Shown: in pieces, positions 25,733 to 33,940 of the stretch | Layout of the letters: each line of letters starts with the position of its first letter | Position numbering within the stretch: the stretch's first letter is position 1 | Translations under genes and position numbers: made by a program | NCBI GenBank assembly: GCA_026931725.1 | Contig: JAIXLE010000094.1 | Location: 1-64,000 of the forward strand | Source of the DNA: Bacteroidales bacterium | GTDB lineage: Bacteria; Planctomycetota; Planctomycetia; Gemmatales; Gemmataceae | Length of the DNA stretch: 64,000 nt | Direction: 5' to 3' | The notes under the pieces: generated by a model | Seen by the model: only the letters and a program-made list of their open reading frames with translations | What the model was told of the DNA's origin: nothing | Database searches by the model: none

Positions 25733-26655
25733 ATGCGACGTGTCGCCTTTACTCTGATCGAGTTGCTCGTCGTGATCGCCATCATTGCGATCCTCATTGG
25801 ATTGCTGTTGCCAGCCGTGCAAAAGGTACGCAGTGCCGCGGCTCGTGCCCAGTGCTCAAACAACATGAAACAATTGGGGTTGGCCTTCCACAACTACGCG
25901 GACTCGCACGACAGTAAATTCCCCAATTCGTATCTTTTTGAGCCATCCGTACCCAATGCCCACGCCTGGGGAGTGTATCTGTTGCCGTATGTCGAACAGG
26001 ATAGCCTGTTCCGACTGTACAACCTGAATCAGATTTTTATTGCCGGGAACAACGCCAATGTGGTGAAGACACCCGTCAAGACGTTCGTTTGCCCCGCTAA
26101 CCCGCAGCCGAACAAAGTGTACTCCTGTGATGCGTCGCTGGCGAGTTCGGTGGGTCTTCCCGCGTTCCAAGCCGCGGCCAGTGATTACCACATCGTTTCG
26201 GGGGTGATGAGTTCGCTGTGGACCGCGGCTGGCTGCGTGGCGGACGTGGCGGCGCTCTGGATATGGGGAAAGAAACTTCGATTCTCTCGATTACGGATGG
26301 CACCTCGAACACCATTCTGCTAGCGGAAATCAGCGGTAAAAACGACCTCTGGACCAAAGGGAAGATGGTTTCGTCCGGCACACAGCAGGGCGGGGGCTGG
26401 GGGGATCCGTTCAGTGGGGAAAACTGGCTGAGCGGGGCCGATGCCACCGGAACGATTTCTCCCGGAACCAGCCTCATCGGTGTCACCAATAGTCAACCCG
26501 CCGGTTCCACGGCGTATGGGTTGTACAGCTTTCATACCAGCGGTGTGAATATCCTCTTCGCCGATGGCAGCATTCGCTTCGTATCTTCTAACATCTCGCC
26601 GCAGGCCGTCTGCTACTACGTTACGCGGGCCAACGGCGAAACGATCTCGGAGTAA
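25733..26655 (+). pseudogene. DUF1559 prepilin-like protein, interrupted by a frameshift
   Basis: The first frame (25733-26323) encodes a type IV prepilin-like N terminus ('[21 protein letters not shown]', cut site before the Phe-Thr-Leu segment) and the DUF1559 start ('[16 protein letters not shown]'). It then turns nonsensical after 'SLWTAAG'. The rest of the family sequence ('[14 protein letters not shown]', then 'SFHTSGVNILFADGSIRFVS') continues in another frame from about 26260 to 26655. One missing base (or two extra) between about 26228 and 26262 explains it. ATG 25733 has GGAG upstream. It could be a true mutation or a sequencing error. Such genes are highly multiplied in planctomycetes. 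Confidence 0.85.
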
Positions 26656-26719
26656 GCTCACCCGCAGCAAGCCGGATCGCGGATCAGGGTTTGTTGGTAT
26701 CGGCGTGGTCGCAGTGACT

Positions 26720-26753
26720 CCAGATGGGTATGGGATGCCTCATACCCATCTGG
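26720..26753 (+). terminator. Perfect hairpin between DUF1559 and lipoprotein genes
   Basis: The 13-bp arm CCAGATGGGTATG (26720-26732) is exactly complementary to 26741-26753 around an 8-base loop. No U-tract follows. It may attenuate transcription into the downstream lipoprotein gene. Its arm resembles that of the hairpin at 62828. Confidence 0.6.
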
Positions 26754-26815
26754 GGATGGTTGGATTCCTGCGGGATGGATTCGTTCCCTCATTATTCTAT
26801 TCGGAGCATCAGCCT

Positions 26816-27235
26816 GTGTTCGTCGTTCGTTTCCTCGTCTTACTCCTGGCTTTATCGGTCGTTTCCTGCGGTGGTCCGGCGCGGGTCGAGGTTTTCCCGA
26901 CGGAAGGTAAACTGCTGCTCCACGGGAAGCCTGTCGGGAACGTCACCGTGTTCTTCATCCCGGTTGACAACACCAATCCCGACGCTGTACGAGCCTACGC
27001 CACGACGAAACCGGATGGCAGCTTCAGCCTGACCACATTTGATGCTTACGATGGTGCCCCGGCTGGCGAATACATTGTCACCCTTTTGTACGAACCGTTG
27101 ACATCCGCGCTCACACGCGCGAAGAGTAAGCCCGTGGTGATTGACAAAAAGTTCGCCAACCCCGCAACCTCTCCCTTACGGGCTACCGTGGCAAAATCAC
27201 CGAAGAACGTACTCGAACCGATTGATGCGAAGTGA
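26816..27235 (+). CDS. Small lipoprotein with carboxypeptidase-regulatory-like domain
   Basis: This 139-residue lipoprotein has the signal 'VFVVRFLVLLLALSVVSC' and lipobox VVSC. The mature part starts 'GGPARVEVFPTEGKLLLHGKPVGNV' (in part) and carries 'TTKPDGSFSLTTFDAYDGAPAGEY', the beta-sandwich pattern seen in planctomycete proteins encoded right after DUF1559 genes. The GTG at 26816 has CGGAG 10 bases upstream and puts the signal at the N terminus; the frame runs back to 26564. Function is unknown; the pairing with DUF1559 suggests a shared cell-surface role. Confidence 0.8.
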   Translation: MFVVRFLVLLLALSVVSCGGPARVEVFPTEGKLLLHGKPVGNVTVFFIPVDNTNPDAVRAYATTKPDGSFSLTTFDAYDGAPAGEYIVTLLYEPLTSALTRAKSKPVVIDKKFANPATSPLRATVAKSPKNVLEPIDAK

Positions 27236-27269
27236 ATCGCCGCGTGCGATCATTGTTCCGCCATTCCAT

Positions 27270-27294
27270 CGCCCACATTCCGTGGGCGTTTTTT
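27270..27294 (+). terminator. Intrinsic terminator
   Basis: CGCCCAC (27270-27276) pairs perfectly with GTGGGCG (27282-27288) and is followed by six T. This is a textbook rho-independent terminator for the lipoprotein gene. Confidence 0.9.
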
Positions 27295-27422
27295 CATGGA
27301 ATCCGTCCTTTCCCGCACAATCTCCGTGAATCGGAATCGCATCGCGGCCATACTTCACGGGGTGTGTTGTGCCGTTGATCATTTCTGAACAAGAGAGTTG
27401 ACAACCGCTGTGTCTTCAATTA

Positions 27423-27441
27423 AAACCTAAATACTTAGTTT
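27423..27441. promoter_or_regulatory. Possible BlaI operator
   Basis: An imperfect dyad AAAC(C)TAA-ATAC-TTAGTTT lies 28 bases before the BlaI start in an AT-rich patch. BlaI/MecI repressors bind TA-rich dyads in their own promoters. The extra C in the left half weakens the call. Confidence 0.4.
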
Positions 27442-27468
27442 TAAGTTGTCTTGCTTGAGGATGGTTTC

Positions 27469-27849
27469 GTGGATGATTTGCCCTCACCCACACCGCGAGA
27501 GTTGGAGATTCTCAAGGTGCTGTGGGAACATGGCCCACAATCGGTGGCGGGAGTGCATCGGCTCATTCGCCCGGCGGATGGGAAGCAGATGGCTTCCAAC
27601 ACCGTGCAAACCCTGTTGCGACTCATGGAAACGAAAGGGTTGGTCACGCACGTTTCCGAGGGGCGCACCTTTATTTATTCCCCGTTGTTTAGTCGGGATG
27701 AATCGGCCGCTCGGTTTTTAGATCGCGTCTTCGACGGGGCGGCATCGGAGTTGGTATCCAGTTTGTTGAAGGCAGAAAAAATTCCTCCAACAGAGTTGGA
27801 TCAGTTGCGTCATCTCATCAATGCGGCCCGACAGCGTGCGGAGCAGTAA
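27469..27849 (+). CDS. BlaI/MecI family transcriptional repressor
   Basis: This 126-residue winged-helix repressor contains the DNA-binding part 'TPRELEILKVLWEHGPQSV', 'ASNTVQTLLRLMETKGLV' and the wing 'EGRTFIYSPLFSRDE'. The dimerisation tail is 'FLDRVFDGAASELVSSLLK'. The start is the GTG at 27469 with GAGG 8 bases upstream; a TTG at 27451 is the alternative. It is followed after 26 bases by the M56 peptidase gene, the classical sensor-repressor pairing in which the peptidase triggers repressor cleavage. Confidence 0.92.
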   Translation: MDDLPSPTPRELEILKVLWEHGPQSVAGVHRLIRPADGKQMASNTVQTLLRLMETKGLVTHVSEGRTFIYSPLFSRDESAARFLDRVFDGAASELVSSLLKAEKIPPTELDQLRHLINAARQRAEQ

Positions 27850-27875
27850 CCCCGCCAATAGCACACGAGGGAGCC

Positions 27876-30092
27876 ATGCCTGAAATCTGGCACACGGCGT
27901 TCGGGTGGATCGTGCATGTGGCCTTCGCGGGTGGCGCGGTGCTGCTGCTGGGCTGGTTCGCGGTGCGGTGCGTCCGAGAACCCGCCATCCGCCAACTGAT
28001 CGCGGCGTGGACCGTGCGGGGGGCGGTGGCGGTGGCCGGACTCTGCCTCCTGCCCGGTTGGTGGAGCATTCCGGGCTGGAACGGAATGCCGATTCCTGGG
28101 GAGGGCAACCCTTCCGTTTCGGTCGCCGTGCCCCTTTCGCCAATGGAATTGGCTCACCATCCTCCCAGGGTGCCTGAAGGTGCCCCCGTTCCGGCACACA
28201 CTGCGGAGGCATCGGCAGGGATGGAGGAACCGCCGACCGTGATGAGCGGGATCGAACAGACCGCAACGGAAATTTTGCGACTGGACCCGGTCACGACCGC
28301 GGTCGGGTCGAAGTCAGAACCGTCAGTTCTTTCCACGGTTACGATTCCCGAATCCGCACCCGTGGGGTATCGGCAAGAGTTCCTGCCCTTGCTGCTGGTG
28401 CCGTATGTCGTCGTGGTGTGCGGGCTATTGGGGCAGTTGGTATTGGGTCATCTGACCCTAGCCGGGATGCGACGTGTGGCCCGGCAAGCACCCGCGGCGG
28501 CCCAGCGTGAACTGGCTCAGCTGGCCGAGGCGGGGGATCGCCCGGTGGAACTGCGTGTGCAACCGCGGCTATCTTCGCCGGTCTGTTTTGGCTTGTTCCG
28601 CTGGGTGATTCTGATTCCGCCGAGCTTGGCCGGGTCGGCTTCCACTGCGGAATTACGCTGGATTCTGGCGCATGAACTGGATCATCTCCGCCGGGGTGAT
28701 CCCTGGACGGCGGTCTGGGCGGGTGTGTGTCGAGCGGTGTTTTTCTTCGTCCCCTGGTTCTGGCTGCTGCGGCGGGAGTTGTACCTGAATCAGGAACATC
28801 TGGCGGATGCGGCCGCGGCGGCGGCAGATGGGCGTATCGTCGATTACGCGGCATTTCTGGTGGACCTCTCAGGGGGGCCGGTTGCACGGACATCCCCATC
28901 CCGGCTCGGAGCCAACGCGGCCCGAGCCAGTCACAGTGATCTCTTCAGGAGGGTGACGATGTTGTTGAATTCTGGCGGACACATGAACCGACGCTGCCCA
29001 CGCCGTTGGACAGCTATTGCCATCAGTTCGATCATGCTGACATCGGTAGTCTTATCGGGAATCACCTGGACTCAGGCGAACGCCGAGGAAGACCGCCCCA
29101 ATCGCCCAACAACGGATCGTCGGGAAGGAGATCAGACACCCCCGCCGCGCGGTGAAGAACGTGGCCCACGTCCACCACGCGGAGACTTCCGCCCGTTCGA
29201 CCCGGCCCAACTGCGAAAAACATTGGAGCAACTGGAGAAAGCCACGCAGAAAGGCGATCAGGAAGCCGTGCGGAAACTCATGGGCGAACTGCGCCGAATG
29301 ATGCCCCCACCGCCACCGTCTGGCGAACGCCCCCGCGACGGGGAAGGCCCGCGTGGTGCTGGTCCGCGTGATGGGGAAGGTCCGCGTGGTGCTGGTCCGC
29401 GTGATGGGGAAGGCCCGCGCCGCCCTGGTCCGCGTGATGGGGAAGGTCCACGCCGCCCTGGTCCGCGTGATGGGGAAGGTCCGCGTGGTGAACGGCCAGC
29501 GTTTCCGCCATTCGGCCCGAATCCCGATATGATGCAGAATCTGGAAAAATCGCTAGAAAAAGCTCTCGATCAGTTGAAAGATCATTCCGAAGCACGAGAA
29601 CAGGTTCAAAAAGCGCTCGATCAATATCGTCGTACCCTGGAAGGGATGAACCGCCCTCCTTTCGGGTTCGGGTTCCCTGGTCGTGGCGGCTTTTCGCCGA
29701 TGTTCCCCGGACGGGAAGGGCCACGGTTCGGCATGATGCTGATGCCGATTCCCGAACTGGTCGCGGAGCAATTGTCCTTACCGAAGAATTCGGGAATGGC
29801 CGTGGCATCCGTGTTTCCTCGGTCCCCCGCGGACAAGGCGGGCCTTCAGAAAAACGACATCGTCATCCGCTTTGCCGGTCAGGAGGTGACCACGAATCTG
29901 CGGGAGCTGCACGAAAAGATGGAGCAACTGCGGCCTGGTGACACGGTCGAAGTCGTCATCATCCGCAAAGGGAAGAAAGAGACGCTCAAGACGACTTTGC
30001 CGGAATCCCGACCCAACCGGGAACGCCCGCAAGAGGACGAGAAAGGGCGAGAGCGAGAAAAAGACCGCAAACACAATCGGGATCGGGAATAA
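27876..30092 (+). CDS. BlaR1/M56-type membrane metallopeptidase fused to a PDZ domain
   Basis: This is a 738-residue protein. The N-terminal region has four or more membrane helices. The M56 zinc motif is HELDH at residues 266-270, with the third ligand probably in 'NQEHLADA' (about E308). A further helix near residue 390 ('AIAISSIMLTSVVLSGIT') is followed by an acidic/proline/arginine-rich spacer with five 11-residue repeats. A coiled helical part comes next, then a PDZ domain at about 625-710 ('SGMAVASVFPRSPADKAGL', 'GDTVEVVIIRKGK'). A penicillin-binding sensor domain as in BlaR1 is absent; the PDZ domain takes its place. The C-terminal tail is highly charged. Confidence 0.9.
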   Translation: MPEIWHTAFGWIVHVAFAGGAVLLLGWFAVRCVREPAIRQLIAAWTVRGAVAVAGLCLLPGWWSIPGWNGMPIPGEGNPSVSVAVPLSPMELAHHPPRVPEGAPVPAHTAEASAGMEEPPTVMSGIEQTATEILRLDPVTTAVGSKSEPSVLSTVTIPESAPVGYRQEFLPLLLVPYVVVVCGLLGQLVLGHLTLAGMRRVARQAPAAAQRELAQLAEAGDRPVELRVQPRLSSPVCFGLFRWVILIPPSLAGSASTAELRWILAHELDHLRRGDPWTAVWAGVCRAVFFFVPWFWLLRRELYLNQEHLADAAAAAADGRIVDYAAFLVDLSGGPVARTSPSRLGANAARASHSDLFRRVTMLLNSGGHMNRRCPRRWTAIAISSIMLTSVVLSGITWTQANAEEDRPNRPTTDRREGDQTPPPRGEERGPRPPRGDFRPFDPAQLRKTLEQLEKATQKGDQEAVRKLMGELRRMMPPPPPSGERPRDGEGPRGAGPRDGEGPRGAGPRDGEGPRRPGPRDGEGPRRPGPRDGEGPRGERPAFPPFGPNPDMMQNLEKSLEKALDQLKDHSEAREQVQKALDQYRRTLEGMNRPPFGFGFPGRGGFSPMFPGREGPRFGMMLMPIPELVAEQLSLPKNSGMAVASVFPRSPADKAGLQKNDIVIRFAGQEVTTNLRELHEKMEQLRPGDTVEVVIIRKGKKETLKTTLPESRPNRERPQEDEKGREREKDRKHNRDRE
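29331..29489 (+). repeat. In-frame 33-bp tandem repeats inside the M56-PDZ gene
   Basis: Nearly five units of 33 bp encode the 11-residue repeat PRDGEGPR-(GA/RP)-G. Units at 29331, 29364, 29397, 29430 and 29463 differ by a few bases. They form a flexible linker, and their number may vary between strains. Confidence 0.9.
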
Positions 30093-30518
30093 ATCCCTTT
30101 CGCAACCGACATCGTCTTAGTCAGTAACACGATTACACTCCACCCCAGGAAAGGAATTTCTCCCTTCTTGGGGATTTTGCTTGAAAATGATTCAAGTCTT
30201 GCTGAAAGAGCGGATTCGGTATCCGGGTATCATTGGTTGTGTGCGTCATCCGCACAGTCATGGTAAGAAGTGAGATTTTGAGGTTTCTTGACTTTGTTGG
30301 GGTTTGCATTCTAGGTTGCATTGTGTCGAATTTGCCCAGATTCACGAAACCAGTTGTTATTACCAGAGTTATGAAGTGCCCGCTGAGAATGGGGGCGAAA
30401 GATTCGGGAAACTTGAGTGAAAATGGAAATTTTGGCACAAATGATGCGAAGTCATTGTGAGTGAGTAGAACCGATTCGATTGCAGTAGGAATGATTCATC
30501 ATCCAGGAGGGATTCGCC
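30093..30518. other. Gene-free stretch before csrA
   Basis: The 426 bases hold the terminator at 30143 and then a markedly AT-rich section (about 30180-30480) without a credible gene. The csrA promoter should be in it, and a leader RNA subject to CsrA control is possible. Confidence 0.55.
30143..30177 (+). terminator. Intrinsic-type terminator after the M56-PDZ gene
   Basis: CCCCAGGAAAGGA pairs with TCCCTTCTTGGGG with one mismatch and one wobble pair, and ATTTTGCTT follows. Confidence 0.75.
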
Positions 30519-30869
30519 ATGTTGGTACTATCTCACAAAGTCGGTGAACAGGTCATTATCGGCGACAACATCCGCGTCACCGTGGTGAGCTTGGGGCCGG
30601 GCCGGGTCAAGATTGGTATCGAAGCCCCCGAATCAGTCGCGGTCAATCGGCAAGAAATTTACGATCGGAAAGTGTCCGAAGTCGAAGCCGGTATCGCGTC
30701 GGAAGGCAGTTTTGTCAATCCAATTCTCATCACATCTCCCAGCACAGAGTGTGTGCAAAAACCGCACACTGATGCCAAGGTGGCCGCACACCGGGAACCA
30801 TCCGAAGGGCCAGATCGACTAGAGAATCGGATTAGTCGGCATCGCCGCTATTCTCCAAAACCGCGATAG
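30519..30869 (+). CDS. csrA: CsrA/RsmA translational regulator with long C-terminal tail
   Basis: The first 60 residues are a canonical CsrA: '[20 protein letters not shown]', '[18 protein letters not shown]' and '[11 protein letters not shown]'. These include the conserved Arg/Leu edges that bind GGA-containing RNA loops. CsrA is normally 60-70 residues; here a further 50 or so polar residues follow, rich in His, Arg and Ser and without recognisable fold. The ribosome site AGGAGG upstream of ATG 30519 contains GGA, so autoregulation by binding its own leader is plausible. Confidence 0.93.
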   Translation: MLVLSHKVGEQVIIGDNIRVTVVSLGPGRVKIGIEAPESVAVNRQEIYDRKVSEVEAGIASEGSFVNPILITSPSTECVQKPHTDAKVAAHREPSEGPDRLENRISRHRRYSPKPR

Positions 30870-30904
30870 CTTGTGAGCGATCGTTCGTCCATCCTCTTTC
30901 TAAT

Positions 30905-30942
30905 CCCCGGTCCAGTTCCATTGCGAACTCACCGGGGGTTTG
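30905..30942 (+). terminator. Terminator after csrA
   Basis: CCCCGGT (30905-30911) pairs with ACCGGGG (30931-30937); inside, GTTC pairs with GAAC. GTTTGCGTTT follows, giving a partial U-tract. Confidence 0.7.
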
Positions 30943-31029
30943 CGTTTCCGTGCCACAGTTTTTTCTTGCGAGAATCGGAGCGATCGCCAACCATAATGGG
31001 GAACATCCTTATCAGGCGAGGTTACCCCG

Positions 31030-31719
31030 ATGCTGCTTACATTGGGCCTGTCTCTAGTCGTATTGGCCAATCCCCCGGCAACTTTTACCACCCATCCGCT
31101 CAAAAAATTCAACGTCCTCATTGGTGATTGGAAAGGCACCGGCACCCCTGAAGGCACGGCCACCCAGCGACGCGATGGGTTCTGGACCGAAACCATCCAT
31201 TGGGAATGGCGATTCCAGAACGATGATGCCTGGCTGTTCGCCCAATTCGAGAACGGAAAACAGTTCCTCCGTGGAGAATTGCGGTATTCTTCCCAACGCT
31301 CTCAGTATGAATTTCAACTCACGGACCACCACAAACACACGCTCACCTATGTCGGCCAACTGACCGACACCGGAAATCGCTCGCCGGTACTCACCCTGGA
31401 ACGCACGGACCCCACCACGAAAACGACGGAACGGTTCGTGCTGACACTGCTGCACACGAATCGGTATCTCTACCGACTGGAAACACGGCCAGAGAGCGGA
31501 ACGACATTTGCTAAGCGGTATCAGGTCGGAGCGACCAAAAAAGGTGTCCCGTTTGCCAGCGCCAAACAAGGGCCAGAGTGCATTGTCTCGGGCGGCGCGG
31601 GAACGATGAAGGTGACTTACAAAGGGAAAGATTATTTCGTCTGCTGCTCCGGCTGTAAGGATGCATTCTTGGATGACCCGGAGAAGTTCATCGCCGATGC
31701 CAGGAAGAAGCCCGAGTAA
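31030..31719 (+). CDS. Exported DUF1579-like protein with C-terminal YHS domain
   Basis: This 229-residue protein has a short signal peptide ('MLLTLGLSLVVLANPP'). The next 150 residues form a beta-rich domain like DUF1579/lipocalin-type folds ('FNVLIGDWKGTGTPEG', 'WEWRFQNDDAWLFAQFENG'). The last 50 residues are a YHS/TRASH-type metal-binding module: 'MKVTYKGKDYFVCCSGC' with three cysteines, then 'AFLDDPEKFIAD'. YHS modules bind metal ions in sensors, P-type ATPases and reductases. The ATG at 31030 is the natural start. It precedes the phosphatase gene by 100 bases. Confidence 0.78.
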   Translation: MLLTLGLSLVVLANPPATFTTHPLKKFNVLIGDWKGTGTPEGTATQRRDGFWTETIHWEWRFQNDDAWLFAQFENGKQFLRGELRYSSQRSQYEFQLTDHHKHTLTYVGQLTDTGNRSPVLTLERTDPTTKTTERFVLTLLHTNRYLYRLETRPESGTTFAKRYQVGATKKGVPFASAKQGPECIVSGGAGTMKVTYKGKDYFVCCSGCKDAFLDDPEKFIADARKKPE

Positions 31720-31819
31720 ACGGTCGGCATTGTCTGGTCAGTCGGGGTGGCGGTCAGAACGCAGTTGCGGCACAATGCCGCTGCGTATAGACAGGTTCCC
31801 TACCGGCCACGAGATTGCG

Positions 31820-32878
31820 ATGATGACTGTACTGTCTCGGTGTCTGCTCCCCACGACCCGCACCCCTTGGGGTTATGTTCGCCAAGGACTGAAACTGGGG
31901 TTGTGGGTACTGCTGGCGGTCGGCGTGGTGGAGACGGTACGGGTACTGGCCTTCTTGAACCTCCATGCCGTGATCCCCGGTCGGGTGTACCGCTCCGCGC
32001 AACCCGATGCGGAAGATTTGCAGGAGTTGGCCACACGGTATGGGATCAAGACCGTCATCAACCTCCGCGGCATGGCGCGCGATGGCGACCCCAATGCGCA
32101 CTGGTACTTTACAGAAGCCGGGGCGAACCACGATCTGAACATCGCGCAGGAAGATATTACTCTTTCCGCCGCTCGGTTGCCGCCGCCGAAAGAATTACGC
32201 CGATTGATCGAGGTGCTGGATCGCACCGAGTACCCCATTCTGTTCCATTGCAAGAGCGGCGCGGATCGCACCGGCTTGACGGCGACCATCGTGCGATTGC
32301 TCTACACCGATGATTCTTTGGATGCGGCCCGATGGCAGTTACTGCCCCGATACGGTCACTTCAATTTTGGACGCACCGCCGCGATCGATCAGTTTTTCGA
32401 TCTGTATGAACAATGGTTGCAGACGCAAAACGCGACCCATCGTCCCGAACGATTTCGGCAATGGGCCGCGAATGTGTACACGCCCGGCCCCGCGCAATCG
32501 GAACTGATCTGGTTGGACTCCATTCCCAATCCCATTCCGGCCGATCAAGGGTTTGCGGTGCGACTCCGGGCGATCAATCGCTCGAATGAACCGTGGGAAC
32601 TGAAGCCGGGCGATCATGCGGGTATCCATTTGTCTTATCTTGTGGCTCGCGGGCCGACCGAGGCGGCTTACCGTGGGAAAGCGGGGCTATTCCGGGCTAC
32701 CATCCCACCGGGAGGGCATGTCGATCTGACTTTGGCCGTGCCGCCGTTGAAAATCCCCGGTACATATGCCCTGGCCGCGGAATTGACCGATGCTCGGGGA
32801 TCGGGTGTACCGATCCGCTCGTATTCGTTCGTCCAATTCGGTGACTCGGCGACGCTTGCGGAGGTCATCGTCAAATGA
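31820..32878 (+). CDS. Membrane-anchored dual-specificity phosphatase-like protein
   Basis: This 352-residue protein has one N-terminal membrane helix ('LGLWVLLAVGVVETVRVLAFL', in part). A Cys-based phosphatase domain follows with strand 'RVYRSAQPDAEDL', 'GIKTVINLRG' and the active-site loop HCKSGADRTG (Cys-x5-Arg). After about residue 230 comes a beta-sandwich-like region ('NPIPADQGFAVRLRAINRS', 'GTYALAAELTDARGS'). The start is ATG 31820 or 31823. Its stop overlaps an ATG of the GT2 frame (ATGA at 32875), so the two genes act as one unit. It could dephosphorylate a lipid or phosphosugar outside the membrane, but the substrate is not shown. Confidence 0.82.
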   Translation: MMTVLSRCLLPTTRTPWGYVRQGLKLGLWVLLAVGVVETVRVLAFLNLHAVIPGRVYRSAQPDAEDLQELATRYGIKTVINLRGMARDGDPNAHWYFTEAGANHDLNIAQEDITLSAARLPPPKELRRLIEVLDRTEYPILFHCKSGADRTGLTATIVRLLYTDDSLDAARWQLLPRYGHFNFGRTAAIDQFFDLYEQWLQTQNATHRPERFRQWAANVYTPGPAQSELIWLDSIPNPIPADQGFAVRLRAINRSNEPWELKPGDHAGIHLSYLVARGPTEAAYRGKAGLFRATIPPGGHVDLTLAVPPLKIPGTYALAAELTDARGSGVPIRSYSFVQFGDSATLAEVIVK

Positions 32879-32916
32879 GGGCATTTCCACCCCCGGATCA
32901 GCTGAGGATGCGTGAC

Positions 32917-33891
32917 ATGGCAATGCTTTCTGTGGTGATCCCCGTCAAAGATGAAGCCGACAACATCGACAAACTGGTCACGCGGTTGCAACAGGCGTTG
33001 GTTGGGGTGCCACCGTGGGAAGTGGTTTTCGTGGATGATGGCAGTCTGGATGCGACCTGCCAGGAAATTAAGCGGTTGTCCAAACAAGATGATCGCATCA
33101 AGCTCGTTCGGTTGCGGAAGAATTTTGGTCAGTCCGCGGCACTCCAAGCCGGATTTGACCATGCGACCGGCGCAATCATTGTGACGATGGATGGCGACCT
33201 CCAGAACGATCCCGCCGACATTCCCGCGATGCTGGACAAACTGGACGAAGGGTACGATGTGGTCCTCGGTCTGCGTCAAAAGCGGCAGGATGGACTACTC
33301 TTCCGCAAGATGCCGAGTTGGGCGGCGAACTGGCTGATCCGGCAAGTGACGAAAGTGCCCTTCCGGGATTTTGGCTGCACACTGCGGGTGATGCGCCGAG
33401 AAGTTGTGGAAGGGATGGCGCTGTACGGTGAGATGCACCGATTCATTACGGCTTATGCCGTCCAGCAGGGTGCCCGTGTGACGCAGGTGCCGGTGCGGCA
33501 TCATCCGCGCACTGCCGGGAAGTCCAAATACAATCTGACCCGCACGATCCGTGTGGCTCTGGATTTGTTGACGTTCAAGTTTCAAGCCAGTTTTGAAACG
33601 CGGCCGATGCATCTGTTCGGGGTGGTCGGACTCCTCACCATGGGGTTGGGAATCGCCAGTTTCGCCGGTACGTTGCTGATGAAGTACAACGGTTGCGATA
33701 TGTCCGGCAACCCGTTGCTCTTGCTGAGTGCATTGCTCGGTCTGGTGGGGATTCAGTTCCTCTCGCTGGGGCTACTCGGGGAGATGATGGCCCGGACCTA
33801 TTTTGAAAGTCAGGGGAAATCCCCATATGCCGTCCGCGAAACCCGTGGTTTTGGCCCGCAACTCCAGCTCGACCGTTCCCGAGCGGCGTGA
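32917..33891 (+). CDS. Family 2 glycosyltransferase, DPM1/GtrB-like
   Basis: This 324-residue membrane GT2 is of the polyprenyl-phosphate sugar transferase type. The N-terminal catalytic domain has 'SVVIPVKDEADNI', 'VFVDDGSLDAT', 'DGDLQNDP' (metal-binding DxD-like) and the acceptor-side 'TAGKSKYNL'. Two C-terminal hydrophobic hairpins follow. ATG 32917 is preferred because the family begins directly before SVVIP and GAGG lies 9 bases upstream; the ATG at 32875, which overlaps the phosphatase stop, would add 14 residues. It should charge undecaprenyl phosphate with a sugar at the cytoplasmic face. Confidence 0.92.
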   Translation: MAMLSVVIPVKDEADNIDKLVTRLQQALVGVPPWEVVFVDDGSLDATCQEIKRLSKQDDRIKLVRLRKNFGQSAALQAGFDHATGAIIVTMDGDLQNDPADIPAMLDKLDEGYDVVLGLRQKRQDGLLFRKMPSWAANWLIRQVTKVPFRDFGCTLRVMRREVVEGMALYGEMHRFITAYAVQQGARVTQVPVRHHPRTAGKSKYNLTRTIRVALDLLTFKFQASFETRPMHLFGVVGLLTMGLGIASFAGTLLMKYNGCDMSGNPLLLLSALLGLVGIQFLSLGLLGEMMARTYFESQGKSPYAVRETRGFGPQLQLDRSRAA

Positions 33892-33940
33892 GCCGAGCGG
33901 GTTCCCTCTTCCAGGGATGGTCCCCTGTTTGGTCATGGGG

